A stretch of 64,000 bases of DNA from the NCBI GenBank assembly GCA_963995505.1, contig OZ023183.1:17356671-17420670 (forward strand), written 5' to 3'. Each line of letters starts with the position of its first letter. Position 1 is the first letter of the stretch. A model generated the notes under the pieces. The model ran no database searches, was not told the origin of the DNA, and saw only the letters and a program-made list of their open reading frames with translations. Source of the DNA: Hypericum androsaemum (Eukaryota > Streptophyta > Magnoliopsida > Malpighiales > Hypericaceae). This document shows positions 1 to 10,875 of the stretch, one piece after another. The position numbers and the translations under genes were made by a program.

Positions 1-1465
1 CTAAAGGATCTTATTACTACTCTCGGGACGCCACCTGTACGCAATCCCGGAATTAGGAGCAAGCTATGTGTTTAGTTAAAAAAAGGATAAAATAAGCTAA
101 CGAAGAAAAAATAATTCAAAATCAATCGAGGAAGCTGCAATACATTTATGACGCATTAGGTTCATTTAATTGGTATATAGCATATATATGACAACATCAA
201 GATATCAGGGTATTCTTTCGAATTTTTTCACGTAATTTTACATGGTAGGATTTTGACGACGGTTGAGAAAGAAATTTTTTTACACTAATTAGGTTTTTTT
301 AGTAATCTGAATAAAGTCTACTTATAACAAAATATATAGTAAGAGAGACACAGTAAAAAGGGCATAACAAAGTTATATATTCCCATATCAAAACGTTATA
401 TATTTATATATAACGCAAAGTTCTGGTAGTTAATGTACATAGTTACGCCAATCAATGTACAAACTCAATAACCTAGTTGGGTGTGTTGGATTATCTTTAA
501 AAATTTTGGGTTGTAATCTTACGCAGCAATAGAGATTAATAATCTTAAATAGATTCGAACAATACTTGACTACCAACCGTTAAACTTACATTTGTCTTTG
601 AATTTTTTAAACCTGATTGGGTGCTAACAATGTGGATCTTGCAGCATCATGATGTAGGTCTGATGCACGTTTGACATGCGCCAGAGATTTTTTTTAAATA
701 AAAAACCAAAATTTCGACGGACCATAAGTTTTGAGTCGTTTGAAATTTTTGCTATTATAATATATTTTCGGAAAGAGAATTCAACTATCTACATGAATTA
801 TGACTTTGTTTTTTGAAAATCGATGTGCTGTCAATTTTTGCCGCTAAGATTATTTTGTTATTGGGAGATATCCATTGGGATTTTTGTGCCGTTGGAATGA
901 TATGTCATTGGGATAATATTTTTTTGGGATGTTGTGTCGTTAGAGATGATGTGCCGTTGGATATCCCTGTTACTAGATTGGTGTTGCATCGAATCCAACC
1001 CGAACTGTAACGATGAATCATGACTTATACTTAAGATTCTATTTGATATTAGGCAACTAACACATGATTTGATCACTTGCATTCAATTTCAATTTCCTCC
1101 GACCACCCAGTTTCAATGCATGTGGCTAATTCCAACTGAGAACGTGCCAAATAAAGTCAGTGACATGGCGACCAGAAAAGTTCCAATTGCTTTCTCTATG
1201 AGCGGCGTGTTTATAATAGAAAATCAAAGTAAATTAATTTGGTCAATCCATTGAATGTGAATTAATGTCAAATCGAATTATACATCGTCGTGGGTTGTTC
1301 AAGAAATTGAATCGGCGCACGCTTCTCTTATCTTTTAGTATGTCATACGCGCTTTGTCACACAAATGTATATTATGAATTAATGTGAAAAAATATTTTTT
1401 TCTCTCTTCAATTAACAACATTATATTTTGAATACATCGAAAAACATGGTTGTCAAGGAATGACT
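1..1465. other. AT-rich intergenic DNA, no gene seen
   Basis: No reading frame with recognisable protein content and no RNA gene is visible. The stretch is AT-rich with long A and T runs. The two overlapping short frames at about 813-1082 lie on opposite strands and resemble nothing I know, so I treat them as chance. Confidence 0.6.
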
Positions 1466-1480
1466 ATCTAGTAATCATGG

Positions 1481-1633
1481 TTAGCTGTGGCCTACGTTGT
1501 TGTTCGTCCTTCGGTGGGTGGGTGTAGATACTTGGTTTGGTCCGGGTAGTTCGTAGTAATTTTGTTGTTTGGTTTCTTTTGTATTTTTCTTTACTTCTTT
1601 CTTTTAATAAAGTATTTTATCTATAAAAAAAAG
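1481..1633 (+). mobile_element. 5'-truncated LINE tail with 15-bp target duplication
   Basis: A 153-bp segment ends in TTTTAATAAAG, TTTTATCTAT and an A-run. It is flanked on both sides by the same 15 bases, ATCTAGTAATCATGG, at 1466-1480 and 1634-1648. A perfect duplication of this length plus a 3' poly(A) is the signature of target-primed reverse transcription. No coding sequence is left, so only the 3' untranslated end of the element was copied. Orientation is plus because the A-run is on the right. Confidence 0.8.
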
Positions 1634-1662
1634 ATCTAGTAATCATGGGATTAAGGGGATTT

Positions 1663-1700
1663 GTAACTATCTAGTAAAAAAGTAACTATCTAGTAAAAAA
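1663..1700. repeat. 19-bp tandem duplication ending in A-run
   Basis: The unit GTAACTATCTAGTAAAAAA occurs twice in direct succession. It shares the core CTATCTAGTAA with the target duplication of the LINE tail just upstream, so this short stretch has been hit or copied repeatedly. Confidence 0.75.
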
Positions 1701-3635
1701 AATTAAGTGACTTTTTTTATATCAGATCAAGTGCCCATTAGTTCACTCTGTGCAAAATTATAAATTATAAATTGAATTGTTATGTTTTTATATAAAATTA
1801 ACAATACGAGCCCAGTTCATGATACTTTAATAATTCATGACGGTATATGAGTGGACAATAATTTTAATAGGGATACGTCTTTTATTTCGTAGATCTAATT
1901 TTTTCTTTCTCACGAAAAAGTTTAAACCCCATCCACCCTAACTAATACATGGGTCCGCTCCTGCTTGAACATGTTAATCGAATAAAAAAATTCCATGTTA
2001 ATAACATCGAAATATATTTTTTGGCGGCAAAAACAATCACCATCAGATAAAAGTAGCTCTCTGTGGTCCGATTAATAATATTGGAATCTAGTTCGTATTA
2101 CTCCATTGCATGAAAATTCAGCAATTGTTCGAGTCTATTGGTTTCCCCCTAATTTCCTTTTTATGACGTATTCCAACAGGACCATTCCTATTTGTTCCAT
2201 TAACCTTGACCGGCGGCAACAGAAAAAGGAGGACAAGAAAAGTGAGATCAGAGATGAACAATTTTTGTACAAATTTTGCTACGTTATGATGACATGTTCA
2301 ACTCGATTTTTTTGAAAGATATATATTATTAAACGCCATATTCAGCTCCACATAAATTGGTATCCAAATACCACAAGGAAATACCGAAATAGTAATTACT
2401 CAAGTCCGTGTAGATAATTAACAAATACAAAAAAGTTTCACCTCAGCATAAATAAATCCCAGTAGGTCACACAGGCTGTCAAAAGTAAGAAAAACGGTGT
2501 GAAATATATATTAAAAAAAACATGTTGCTTGTGGAAGCTTCTCTCTCGCCCTGGTGAATCGCTACGCTAATGAGTATTTCCACTGTTCAAATGTCGTTAT
2601 TCGAAGAACCCATCCAGGGCGGGCAGTCTACATTTGTTTTTCCACGGGACGCTCCCGTTCCGTTTTTTAGAAGCTACCCATCTTCTTCTTCATTGGATGA
2701 TTAGTCAAAATTTTGATTTGAATTTGTATCGACTCATATGAATTCGACTTTAAACAAATCGAATAAAATTATAATTTTTATGATTCAAATTCGACGAATT
2801 ATAATTCAAACTGTAGTAATTGTACCATAATTGATCCAGCGACGAACAGGAAAATGTAGGCCCAGTTTTTATGGTGTCCTTTTCAAACGAGGATCCGTTA
2901 AATCTTAAAATTCAGCGGATCACGACTTGGAATAGCACATTCTAGAGAAACTTAGGGATTTCAAAATCTTGAAAAATAATGGAAGTTAGGCAGGTGAGAA
3001 TAGGAGCCTAAAACGTTTCACAAGGGGCCAAAGTACATGATATTTGTATTGGCCCAAAATGAAGCTCATATCCACAAGAAGCATAAGTAGGCCCAGACTT
3101 GCCCCAATTAGAGAGAGTATCTTTATTTAAGATTCTTGGATATAGTCTTTTAATTTATTAGTTTTGGCCGCATGATATTTTAGTTAGTATTTAAGATTCT
3201 CGGTTATTATTTTTCTTTTTGTATTTTACTTTTAATTGATTTGACGAGAATCTGCTACGTTTCAACATTTCGACATTGTTATAAGTTATGAATCAAGAAA
3301 ATCAAACACCGTACTAATCGGAATAGAATCAATATAGGAGTAGGAAAGCACAAATCACAAATCACAAGATTCCAGGTTCCCAAGTGCGCTCCTACGCCCA
3401 CACAATCAAGCATTAACGGCAGCAAACCAGAAGTAGAATAGATACATTGCCGAAAGGCAACATTGGTTCACAATCATACGTAGCTGATAGGGTCCGACAA
3501 TGCTCGAGATTTCACCCAAAAAAAAACTAGCTGGAGCTACTCTTCAGTAGTCACTAAGATGAAGATGCACTGAAGCAAAAGGATAGATACAAACATTGGC
3601 ACAAGTAACAATGTTAGGGTGGGATGCGTCTGCCA
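1701..3635. other. Intergenic DNA and presumed 3' flank
   Basis: AT-rich sequence without a convincing gene. About 3350-3635 is less AT-rich and lies directly downstream of the stop codon of the minus-strand gene at 3636-4589, so it probably contains that gene's 3' untranslated region. The 69-residue frame at 2106-2315 has no recognisable features. Confidence 0.5.
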
Positions 3636-4589
3636 TCAACGCTTTCTCTTCTTCTTGGACTCCGATTTCGACCAGGAAGCTTGCATCTTTGCGGACATAG
3701 CAGAGCTCCAGAGGGCCCTTTCTACATCAGATGGAGTGAAGGACTCCTCCCCCGAACTCAACTCCTAAACATCGTTACCAGATAGAAACAAGCAGCAGAA
3801 TTAGAGTCTGTAGCAACAAAATCAAGCTTCTAGTCGAATATCTTTGACTCCGACAGTTCAATAACAAGGGGAATGGATCCTGCATCCAAGAAAAAACCGA
3901 GCCGAAAGCAGCACTGACCTTTGCTTTATTCTGCAGCTTATTTACAAATACCAGATACTGCTTCAGGGTATACTCTTTGGAGGTTCCAAGAGCCGCCTCC
4001 ATGGCCTTCATTTCAAAGAAACCACAAAACTCCCCCAATAAACACACCAACCAAAATACCCGAAAAAACTCGGACGGAAAGCACCAACGCTCCAAACCAG
4101 ATAATACCTCATCAGACATGAAGGGAGCCAACTCCGGAGCATAAGCAGCCAACACAGCAGAGGCGGTCGCCGGCCCAACGCCTTTCAGAACCGTCAGCTC
4201 TGAGACAGCCTTCGATACATCCGGAAGCGACTCGAACGCCTTACTGGAAGCCGATCTAACCGTCTCCTCTTCCAACGACGACACCATGTCCAGTAGCCGC
4301 GGCCTGGAATAATCTAACATTGTAAAATACCGATAATCTAACATTCTATCAGAGCGGGTTGTTGTCCTCACCTCCACTTTCCGCGGGTGAGCTTCCACTT
4401 CATAAGCCGGGAGAGCTCGGCGGCGGTGATGTAGGGGTTAGGGTTCCGGTGGCGGATGAGGGAGGGGAGTTCGGTCCGGTAGAAGTCGTCAAGGGAAACC
4501 AAGCCCGGCTTCCCCAGAGACTCTATTCGGGTCGGGTAAGCGGAGAGCTCGCCTTTCCATCTTACGACGTCGTTGCTCTCCCAATCCAT
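3636..4589 (-). CDS. Conserved plant protein with helix-hairpin-helix motif
   Basis: Four exons, read on the minus strand: 4589-4372, 4303-4108, 4005-3919 and 3764-3636. They join in frame to 209 residues, with GT-AG introns of 68, 102 and 154 bases. The start MDWESNDVV and the block LTRGKW|RPRLLDMV across the first junction match a small plant protein family I recognise but cannot name. Residues 111-127, LKGVGPATASAVLAAYA, form a helix-hairpin-helix of the type found in DNA glycosylases and other DNA-binding proteins. No catalytic glycosylase aspartate region is evident, so an enzymatic role is not claimed. The C-terminus is basic (KSESKKKRKR), a possible nuclear localisation signal. Intron 2 has a length divisible by three and no stop, so a retained form would stay in frame. 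The gene lies 557 bases from the divergent side of a tRNA. Exon structure is well supported; function is inference. Confidence 0.8.
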
Positions 4590-4680
4590 CCGATCTGCCG
4601 TTTCTCTTCCTCCCCGCGCCTAGGTTTTGAAGATTCGGTTGTGTTATTTCCCGCGAGAAAGGGTTTCCTTTTTGGAGATT

Positions 4681-4712
4681 TGGGCCGTGTAATTTGGGCC
4701 GTGTAATTTGGG
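4681..4712. repeat. Short tandem duplication in 5' flank of the HhH gene
   Basis: TTGGGCCGTGTAAT is repeated twice in tandem, and TTGGGC follows again. It lies about 90-120 bases upstream of the start codon of the minus-strand helix-hairpin-helix gene, so it may sit in its promoter or leader. TTGGGCC-type elements are common in plant promoters; any function here is a guess. Confidence 0.5.
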
Positions 4713-5146
4713 CTGGACTTCGATATGGACGGCCCAAACAATGATCAGATCCATTCTTTACGTTGAAGTATAAACAAGGGTACGGCTGCCACCCCATACA
4801 TGTATGGGGGTTAGTGAGTGCGTGTATTTTCTCTCGACTACAGGCCAGTTTGACGCTAGGAGGATTAGGTTGACATTTTTGCTGGCCGGAAGGCTGGTGA
4901 ATACCCCTCTCGACTACCAGGCATGTGGACTATAGCTTGGGTTAGAAACAAGTGTTTGTGTGTTCCGCTGACCTATCAATAAGGGGACGCTTCCTCTTAA
5001 TTATCCAGCCTTTGGAATAGCTTGAAAGTAGGTCTAGGTGGAATAGAGGGTTGGGCAAAAAAAATATAATTTACGGTTGTTTTTTTTTAACAGTGTTTAG
5101 TATTGATTGTTAGCGCACTCCTATAGAGGGAAAGGCAAAAAAGATA

Positions 5147-5234
5147 TCCGACCTGCCGGATTCGAACCAGCGACCTAAGGATAACAGCTATTGATTACTA
5201 CAGTCCTCCGCTCTACCAACTGAGCTAAGGTCGG
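5147..5234 (-). tRNA. tRNA-Tyr (anticodon GTA) with intron
   Basis: Read on the minus strand, the acceptor stem CCGACCT pairs with AGGTCGG and is followed by discriminator A. The D arm is GCTC-AGTTGGTA-GAGC, the anticodon stem GAGGA/TCCTT, the loop CTGTAGA after splicing, and the T arm GCTGG-TTCGAAT-CCGGC with both internal promoter boxes intact. A 15-nt intron (TAATCAATAGCTGTT) sits one base 3' of the GTA anticodon, the canonical position. Plant tRNA-Tyr genes are known to carry introns. The mature length is 73 nt before CCA addition. All stems pair, so it is probably functional. Confidence 0.95.
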
Positions 5235-7230
5235 TTAGTGATGAGCTAATATTAATTATTTTTATTATCAATAAATACCCGTCCATTATATTGGTTCTCG
5301 AAAATTAAATACGCCGAACCTTTTCGTTAAAAATAAGAACATGGTCCAAATCTGTCACGTGGCTTAATTAGACCCACGTCACCGTTGCAAAAACACGCAT
5401 GGTCACTAAAATTTAACAATTTTTTGTCCAAGTCAATTGAAAACCTGATTTCAAGGGAAAATTTTGGTCATAGGCGATAAAAGGCATAAAAAGGATGCGC
5501 AGATATTCAAGTGATTGAGAGAAAGTTGCTGCTCTTATGTACGCACAGAAGCATCCACATTCATGCAAATTAGGAAAGGAAACAATTTATCTACATCGTA
5601 TCTGAGTTAAAGGTCAATTCTTATCACCCTTGCAATGAATGAAAACCTAGAGAATCGGATCGAAAAATTACAACCCCACTTTGAGTGTCTATCTATTGGT
5701 CCCCAAGTTTTATCATAGACGAGAGTTGTGTTAGGTTTGGAGAATTGATCTTGAGTTAGGAATTGATAATAGCAACACCTTTGAATTGAATGCCTGGTCG
5801 GACAATTTTTTTAACTTAAAAAATGTCTTTCTTTGGATAATTGATCTTGATTAATGAAAATCCATGGCGAAGGAGGAATTTAGATGCAGCATCGCTTGAA
5901 TCTCTACACCGATCATGGAGGTTATTAGTAGGAAGATTAAGATTGGAGTTAATGGAAAGTCTCCATGAAGAAAGCAATGGTAAAAGGAAAATGGTTTTAC
6001 ACCCGGGGAGAATTCTGGCTAAAAAGTGGTTGGAGTAATTCTACATGAGTAATTTTTTTTGTGATATTCATCCTTGAATAACTTAGTATAAATTAATGAC
6101 TACAAAAAGATAAAAATAGTTTGGTGAGCATAGACAAAAAATTATAAAAAATTAGTGACGATGGGACGTGTTATGTTAGTCCACGTCAGTCCGGAAGATG
6201 ATCTCCAACTACTCAAATTGCATTAATGTCCAAAGCCCCAACCTCCAACTGTTTGCTCCAATTCATGGCCGGCTTTGGCACAATCAACTTCAACCCATAA
6301 TTATCTAAAGAGTTATTTTAATTTAATTTAAAAATTGAGTTTAAATTATTAAAAATATACCAATATTAAATATTTATCTGAAATATTTTGTCACTATTCA
6401 AAATCTTTAGTCGTTTATTAACGCAACCTTCAACCTAAGATTTTTGTGATTTTTTCTTTAGTCGTTTATTAACGCAACCTTCAACCTATGATTTTTGTGA
6501 TTTTTTCATTAAACAAATAGGAAATAATTATTCTGGTCGAGAAAGAATAAGAAACGTTGAAGTTTGAACAATCGACTAGTTGTACATCAGTACATGTGTA
6601 GTTGAAAATTTAATGTGCGTGACACGTGATGTTTGTACTAACTAACCACTTTCACGAATCTCGATTTGCGATTCCGTACTTAAATATTACAATTTCACTC
6701 CATTATTCATTAAATGATATTTAAATCTAATTTGGCTTGGCTAATAGTATTCGCATATTTCTGCATTTCCTCAATTTTCCATCACAAAAAAATCACCACC
6801 GGCCATTCACGTGAAATACGATATGATGGTTTCCCTAAGAATGACTTTACTGGTGATCGCGTCCGAGCCATCACCGCTATCCGGCAAACAACAAATAAAA
6901 TGTTTTTAGAAAATGGATGGATTTGGGCCGATCTGTTTGGCTAGCGACGATCGTGAACTTTCTTTTCTTCTTAATATAATCATAATGACACGTGACTTAA
7001 TATAATTCGTTGAAATAAATATTAGTAGATAAATTAATATTATCTTTTGATAAAAATAAAAATTACAAATATGAAAATTAATATTTTTCAATTTTCCATA
7101 AATAGAACCTAATATTGACATATTTTGATACACAATCTAAACTTCTCTCCTTTCTCACTACATCTTTTCGCCGAATCTCTCTCAAATTCCGATCTATGAA
7201 CATCAAACCTCACAAAACATCTCTCGAAAT
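5235..7230. other. AT-rich intergenic DNA
   Basis: No gene recognised. A tandem duplication lies at 6404-6505. The frames at 5841-6038 and 6714-6944 are short, single-exon and without family resemblance. The sequence just before 7231 may belong to the transposon fragment that follows. Confidence 0.5.
6404..6505. repeat. Two-copy tandem repeat, period about 51 bp
   Basis: A segment beginning TCTTTAGTCGTTTATTAACG and ending in GATTTTTGTGATTTTTT is present twice head to tail, with one obvious substitution (CCTAAG versus CCTATG). It looks like a recent local duplication in otherwise unremarkable AT-rich DNA. Confidence 0.75.
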
Positions 7231-7542
7231 TTGTTCGAAGATGTTCAGCAAGCAGACCCAAATTCTGAAAAGAGGACAAAAAATCAAAGCTGGTCTGTGA
7301 AAAAATATATGGCCCTAATGTCATCTTGGTATTTTGTTAGTGAAGATAACATACATGGCAAAAATCAAAAAGTTGCCTCGTTGTGGGAACGAGTGAAAAT
7401 TTTATACAATGAAATTCGAGTAGAGAATTCGGAAGAGATTGGCGAAAGAAATGTGCCTGCAATCAAAGGTCATCATAAACGACTTAGTGAAAATGCAAGC
7501 AAGTGGGTTGCTACTTACCGGAAAGCTATGGTCGAAAAATGA
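7231..7542 (+). pseudogene. Myb/trihelix-like transposon protein fragment
   Basis: This 103-residue open frame contains WSVKKYMALMSSWYFVSED followed by NQKVASLWERVKILYNE, and later GHHKRLSENASKWVATY. That spacing of W, W and W(K)xR positions fits the Myb/SANT-like domain of PIF/Harbinger-type ORF1 proteins and the related NAM-associated proteins (typical form WSxEED-LMSAW...GxxFWxRI...W..). The third core aromatic is replaced by H in GHHKR. The frame has no clear start context, lacks the usual C-terminal part, and sits in very AT-rich DNA. I read it as a decayed transposon-derived piece. A short live gene cannot be excluded. Confidence 0.55.
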
Positions 7543-9040
7543 GTGGAATTTATTTTATTTTAACTTTTTTTTATTATAATTGTGGACGCATAATTTTATA
7601 TATTCATTATAATTTATATGTAAACATAAATTAAATTATAAAATCTATGTGGATGAGAGAAAAATTAATTATTTATTTAGTGAGCAGATTTGATGAGATC
7701 ACCAATAAAAATAATAAAAAATTGGATTAAATTGAATAGTAATTTGATGACAAAAAAATATTTATTTATTGGATAAGCATAGTCTAACCCCTGCTCTTTT
7801 TGTTTAGGCAAAAAGCCGCAAGTGTGAGTTGTCTGTTACTTACTCCTCAAAAAAAAAAGTTCTCTCTTACTTGATTCTTTTGCGTCTTGGATCTAACCCA
7901 TTGGCAATAAAAACATTTTTGTTGTCTTGAAAGTCTCAAGATGAACTAGTTGTTCCAAACGTTAAAGAGAGTTATATTCACTACTAAAAATATTATTTTT
8001 ATATTTTTTAATAAGTAAAGTTGTATTAAAAATAGAGTTAAGATTATTTCCAAAGTTTCTAGAGAGATCTAGTAAGAGAACATTTTTTAGAGTACTTATC
8101 AAATTTTGTCTTAAAGTTTTATAGATGTAAAATTTGTCTCAGATTCTAAATATTAGAGATTAAAAAAAATCGTATTCACATTGGTTACTATGTACACATC
8201 AACTTTTAATACAATAGATTATACTCTATTTAGTATTTACTAATTATTATAAAATCTTGCTTTGGAATATATATGAACTTTTTATTTACTAAATTATACT
8301 CAATTTACCAATTACCATAAAATTTTCAGTTTGATGAGTAAACTCTAATATCTTTATACTACAAATCTACCTTAATATTGTATAATTCGTCAATTATAAT
8401 TGTCATGTATATACAAGAATAAAGCTAAGCGTCTTTCTTTGAACTAAATTAGTCTGACTCGAGATAGCAATCCCAAACCGCTATCATTTGTACCATTGTG
8501 AGAAAATTATCTCCAAAAATTCGTCGTTACCTATGAATTTAAATGCAATAAAATGAAATCGCAAAAAAAGTCGTATCTGTTTCCTGTTACTTCCCTCTGG
8601 ACAAAGGCAAAACTATCAAATCTAGAAGAATGTGGAATTATAGATTTAAGTGGTGCTGGAAAAAGTTGAAAAGTTTAGTAGAAAACTTTATATTTATAAA
8701 AAAAACGTTTTATAAACTTCATAGATAAGTACACCAACACTTGTAACTAGTAATATGTCGATGTCAATCGTTAATAGATATCATTAAGTAATAAATAGAG
8801 AATCGGATGGCCATTTGCTTGAATCGTATAACTAGAAGTTCCTCCTAAAACAAAATCCATTATCCAAATATCTTGGCTCCAACTGCTACTTCCTCCGCCA
8901 CTTCTTTTTGCGATTGTAACTAAACTGTAATGGGTTCAGACCCAAACCATGCACTTTGTTTCTACCCAAAAAAAAAACCATGCACTTTGTCAACAAAAAA
9001 AAACCAAAAGCATGTACATATTTACCTAATTTTGGTACAC
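7543..9040. other. AT-rich intergenic DNA
   Basis: No gene found. It includes several T- and A-runs and one tail-only insertion at 8944-8990, listed separately. A T-run followed by AATAAGTAAAG near 8007-8024 resembles the 3' end of the minus-strand LINE copies elsewhere in this window, but no duplication was located there. Confidence 0.5.
8944..8990 (+). mobile_element. Tail-only insertion (15 bp) with 16-bp target duplication
   Basis: AAACCATGCACTTTGT occurs at 8944-8959 and again at 8975-8990. Between the copies is only TTCTACCCAAAAAAA. The direct repeat length and the A-run match LINE target duplications with almost all of the element missing. Confidence 0.65.
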
Positions 9041-9052
9041 AGCTGACTTACT

Positions 9053-9437
9053 TTTTTTTGGGGTAAGTTGAAACATTTTATTAATATGAATAAAAAATGT
9101 ACAACCCACCACGAGTGTATCTATAGAAAATATACACGGATTTACAATTCTCACTTAAGATCCCAAATCTCAACAACATAGAAGTACATGAATGCCGAGA
9201 AAGCTTCGGATTGACCTTTTCGGCATGCAACACCTCCCTATTTAAGATCCATGTGATTGCAGATAAAACACCAAGCTTTGTCCACCCAAAATCTGTGGCG
9301 ATTTCGTCCACACCAACCATTCTCTAGCGTGCGAGAGAATGGTTTGAGTAAGTAGTTTCGTGTCGCTCAATTCTCCTCGAAAGATGACTCTATTCCTGTG
9401 AAGCCAGATGCTTTATAAGATCGCTCCAAAAATTCAA
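9053..9437 (-). mobile_element. 5'-truncated LINE with 12-bp target duplication
   Basis: The 385-bp insert is bounded by AGCTGACTTACT at 9041-9052 and 9438-9449. Its left end on the plus strand is a T-run, the poly(A) tail of a minus-strand element. Read on the minus strand, the right part encodes SIWLHRNRVIFRGELSD and TILSHAREW, resembling the region after the zinc-binding domain at the end of plant LINE ORF2. A stop interrupts the frame before SIW, so it is dead. The open frame at 9081-9320 is mostly an out-of-frame read of this insert. Confidence 0.75.
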
Positions 9438-9533
9438 AGCTGACTTACTATATGAAAAGTCATAGTGTCTTCATTTAGATGGTCTATTTTCAGATTTTTA
9501 CGAGGTGTACAACTTGAGGATTTTTTTGAGGAG

Positions 9534-9629
9534 CAATAACTTTGGCTGCGTCACTATATTTAATATGGTCAGTATATACACTTGCCTCCACTTACCAATA
9601 ACTTTGGCTGCGTCACTATATTTAATATG
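9534..9629. repeat. 34-bp direct repeat, two copies 62 bp apart
   Basis: The segment starting CAATAACTTTGGCTGCGTCA and running to TTTAATATG is present at about 9534 and again at about 9596 without change. The spacer TCAGTATATACACTTGCCTC is part of the repeat unit, so this is a partial tandem duplication. Confidence 0.75.
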
Positions 9630-9904
9630 CTAGGTTTTTCATGCATCTCCCCTCTCTTAACTACATAAACCAGCCATCGAGGTCCAAAAATCACTTTTTT
9701 AGAAAATATCTGAGCAAATATAAGCAAAACCCAGATTTCAAATGGGAATTGGAACTACATAGTCGTCCCGCTTGCTGGAATTAAACATTCAAGTCCACTC
9801 GTAAAATTAATGGTTGGCACATTCGCATCGAAGCATTTCAATTGTGCACCCACATCTTTCCCCATTCAATTTCTTTTGTTGGCGAGTGCCCGAGTCACTA
9901 TACG

Positions 9905-9943
9905 ATCGTCTCAGTTTTTTTTTTGAGAATAATCGTCTCAGTT
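9905..9943 (-). mobile_element. Tail-only insertion (15 bp) with 12-bp target duplication
   Basis: ATCGTCTCAGTT at 9905-9916 recurs at 9932-9943. The insert is TTTTTTTTGAGAATA, that is TATTCTC plus A-run on the minus strand. Confidence 0.65.
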
Positions 9944-10221
9944 GACAACCAAACACCAAACCCACTTTAACTTTGACCCAAAAATATATTTGGACAAAAA
10001 AGAAATCGGTGCAATTGGGGCTTATTATTAGCGGCAACCCTTTCTCTAACAGTCGATTTATTGATGGTTATGATTTTTACCTACCTATACGTTGACTTTG
10101 CTACAGTCAACCATGTCAATATGTAACATGCTAAAATCTCAACGTGTGCATCTGTGCTTGATCTTAAGACACTCGTCCTTGCCTATTCCAAGTATGTAAA
10201 TAGATCCTTCAATTTGCCGTA

Positions 10222-10474
10222 TAAACCACTTCTCATCTCATATCACTCATCGACAAATACAAATTCGAGTACGATAGAATATTTGAATAATATCAAAAAA
10301 AATTTCAACATATATTTAACACTAATATATTTTCAATGACTTATTTTTTGGGTTGAAACCACTTCTCATCTGATATCACTGATCGACAAGTACAAATTCG
10401 AGTACGATAGGACATTTGAATGATATCAAAAAAATTTCCAATAGATATTTAACACTAATGTATTTTCAAAGACT
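10222..10474. repeat. Pair of diverged 119-bp direct repeats
   Basis: Copies at about 10222-10340 and 10356-10474 both begin AAACCACTTCTCATCT and both contain TACAAATTCGAGTACGATAG and ATATTTAACACTAAT. About a dozen differences separate them, so the duplication is not recent. Part of the sequence (TTCGAGTACGATAG...) resembles tRNA B-box-containing repeats in the window, but I did not find a full SINE. Confidence 0.7.
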
Positions 10475-10875
10475 CAAACTTGAAACCTATTCATTTAGCT
10501 AAAACAAACATCTTACAAATTGATTCAAGTGCTCGTTGGTAATTGCAATATCTGAACTACAGTTAAACAATAACAATATTAGTTACATGAAAAACTCGAA
10601 AACTACATATTATCGGAACATCCATCGAGAAACACAACTTCATGTTCAAACCGAGTTGATACTAATGGTTATAAAACTCTTTCAACTTTAAATTTTAAAT
10701 ATCTGTAGGACTCATAAATCTTAATTAAGCTATAATAAATTTTGCTGGTTATCTACTAGGCTCATCTTTGTTAAACAATTTAACCTTTTTTTTAGAGGAA
10801 ACATGCAATATTATTAACCATTAAACAGGAGAATCCACAAGGATCGTCTGCTATTTTCGGAGGGTGTAAAGAAAC

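Larger units (their letters stand above)
9450..10774. other. Intergenic DNA with short direct duplications
   Basis: Holds a roughly 62-bp-spaced direct repeat (9534-9629), a tail-only insertion (9905-9943) and a pair of 119-bp diverged repeats (10222-10474). No gene is recognised. Confidence 0.55.
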
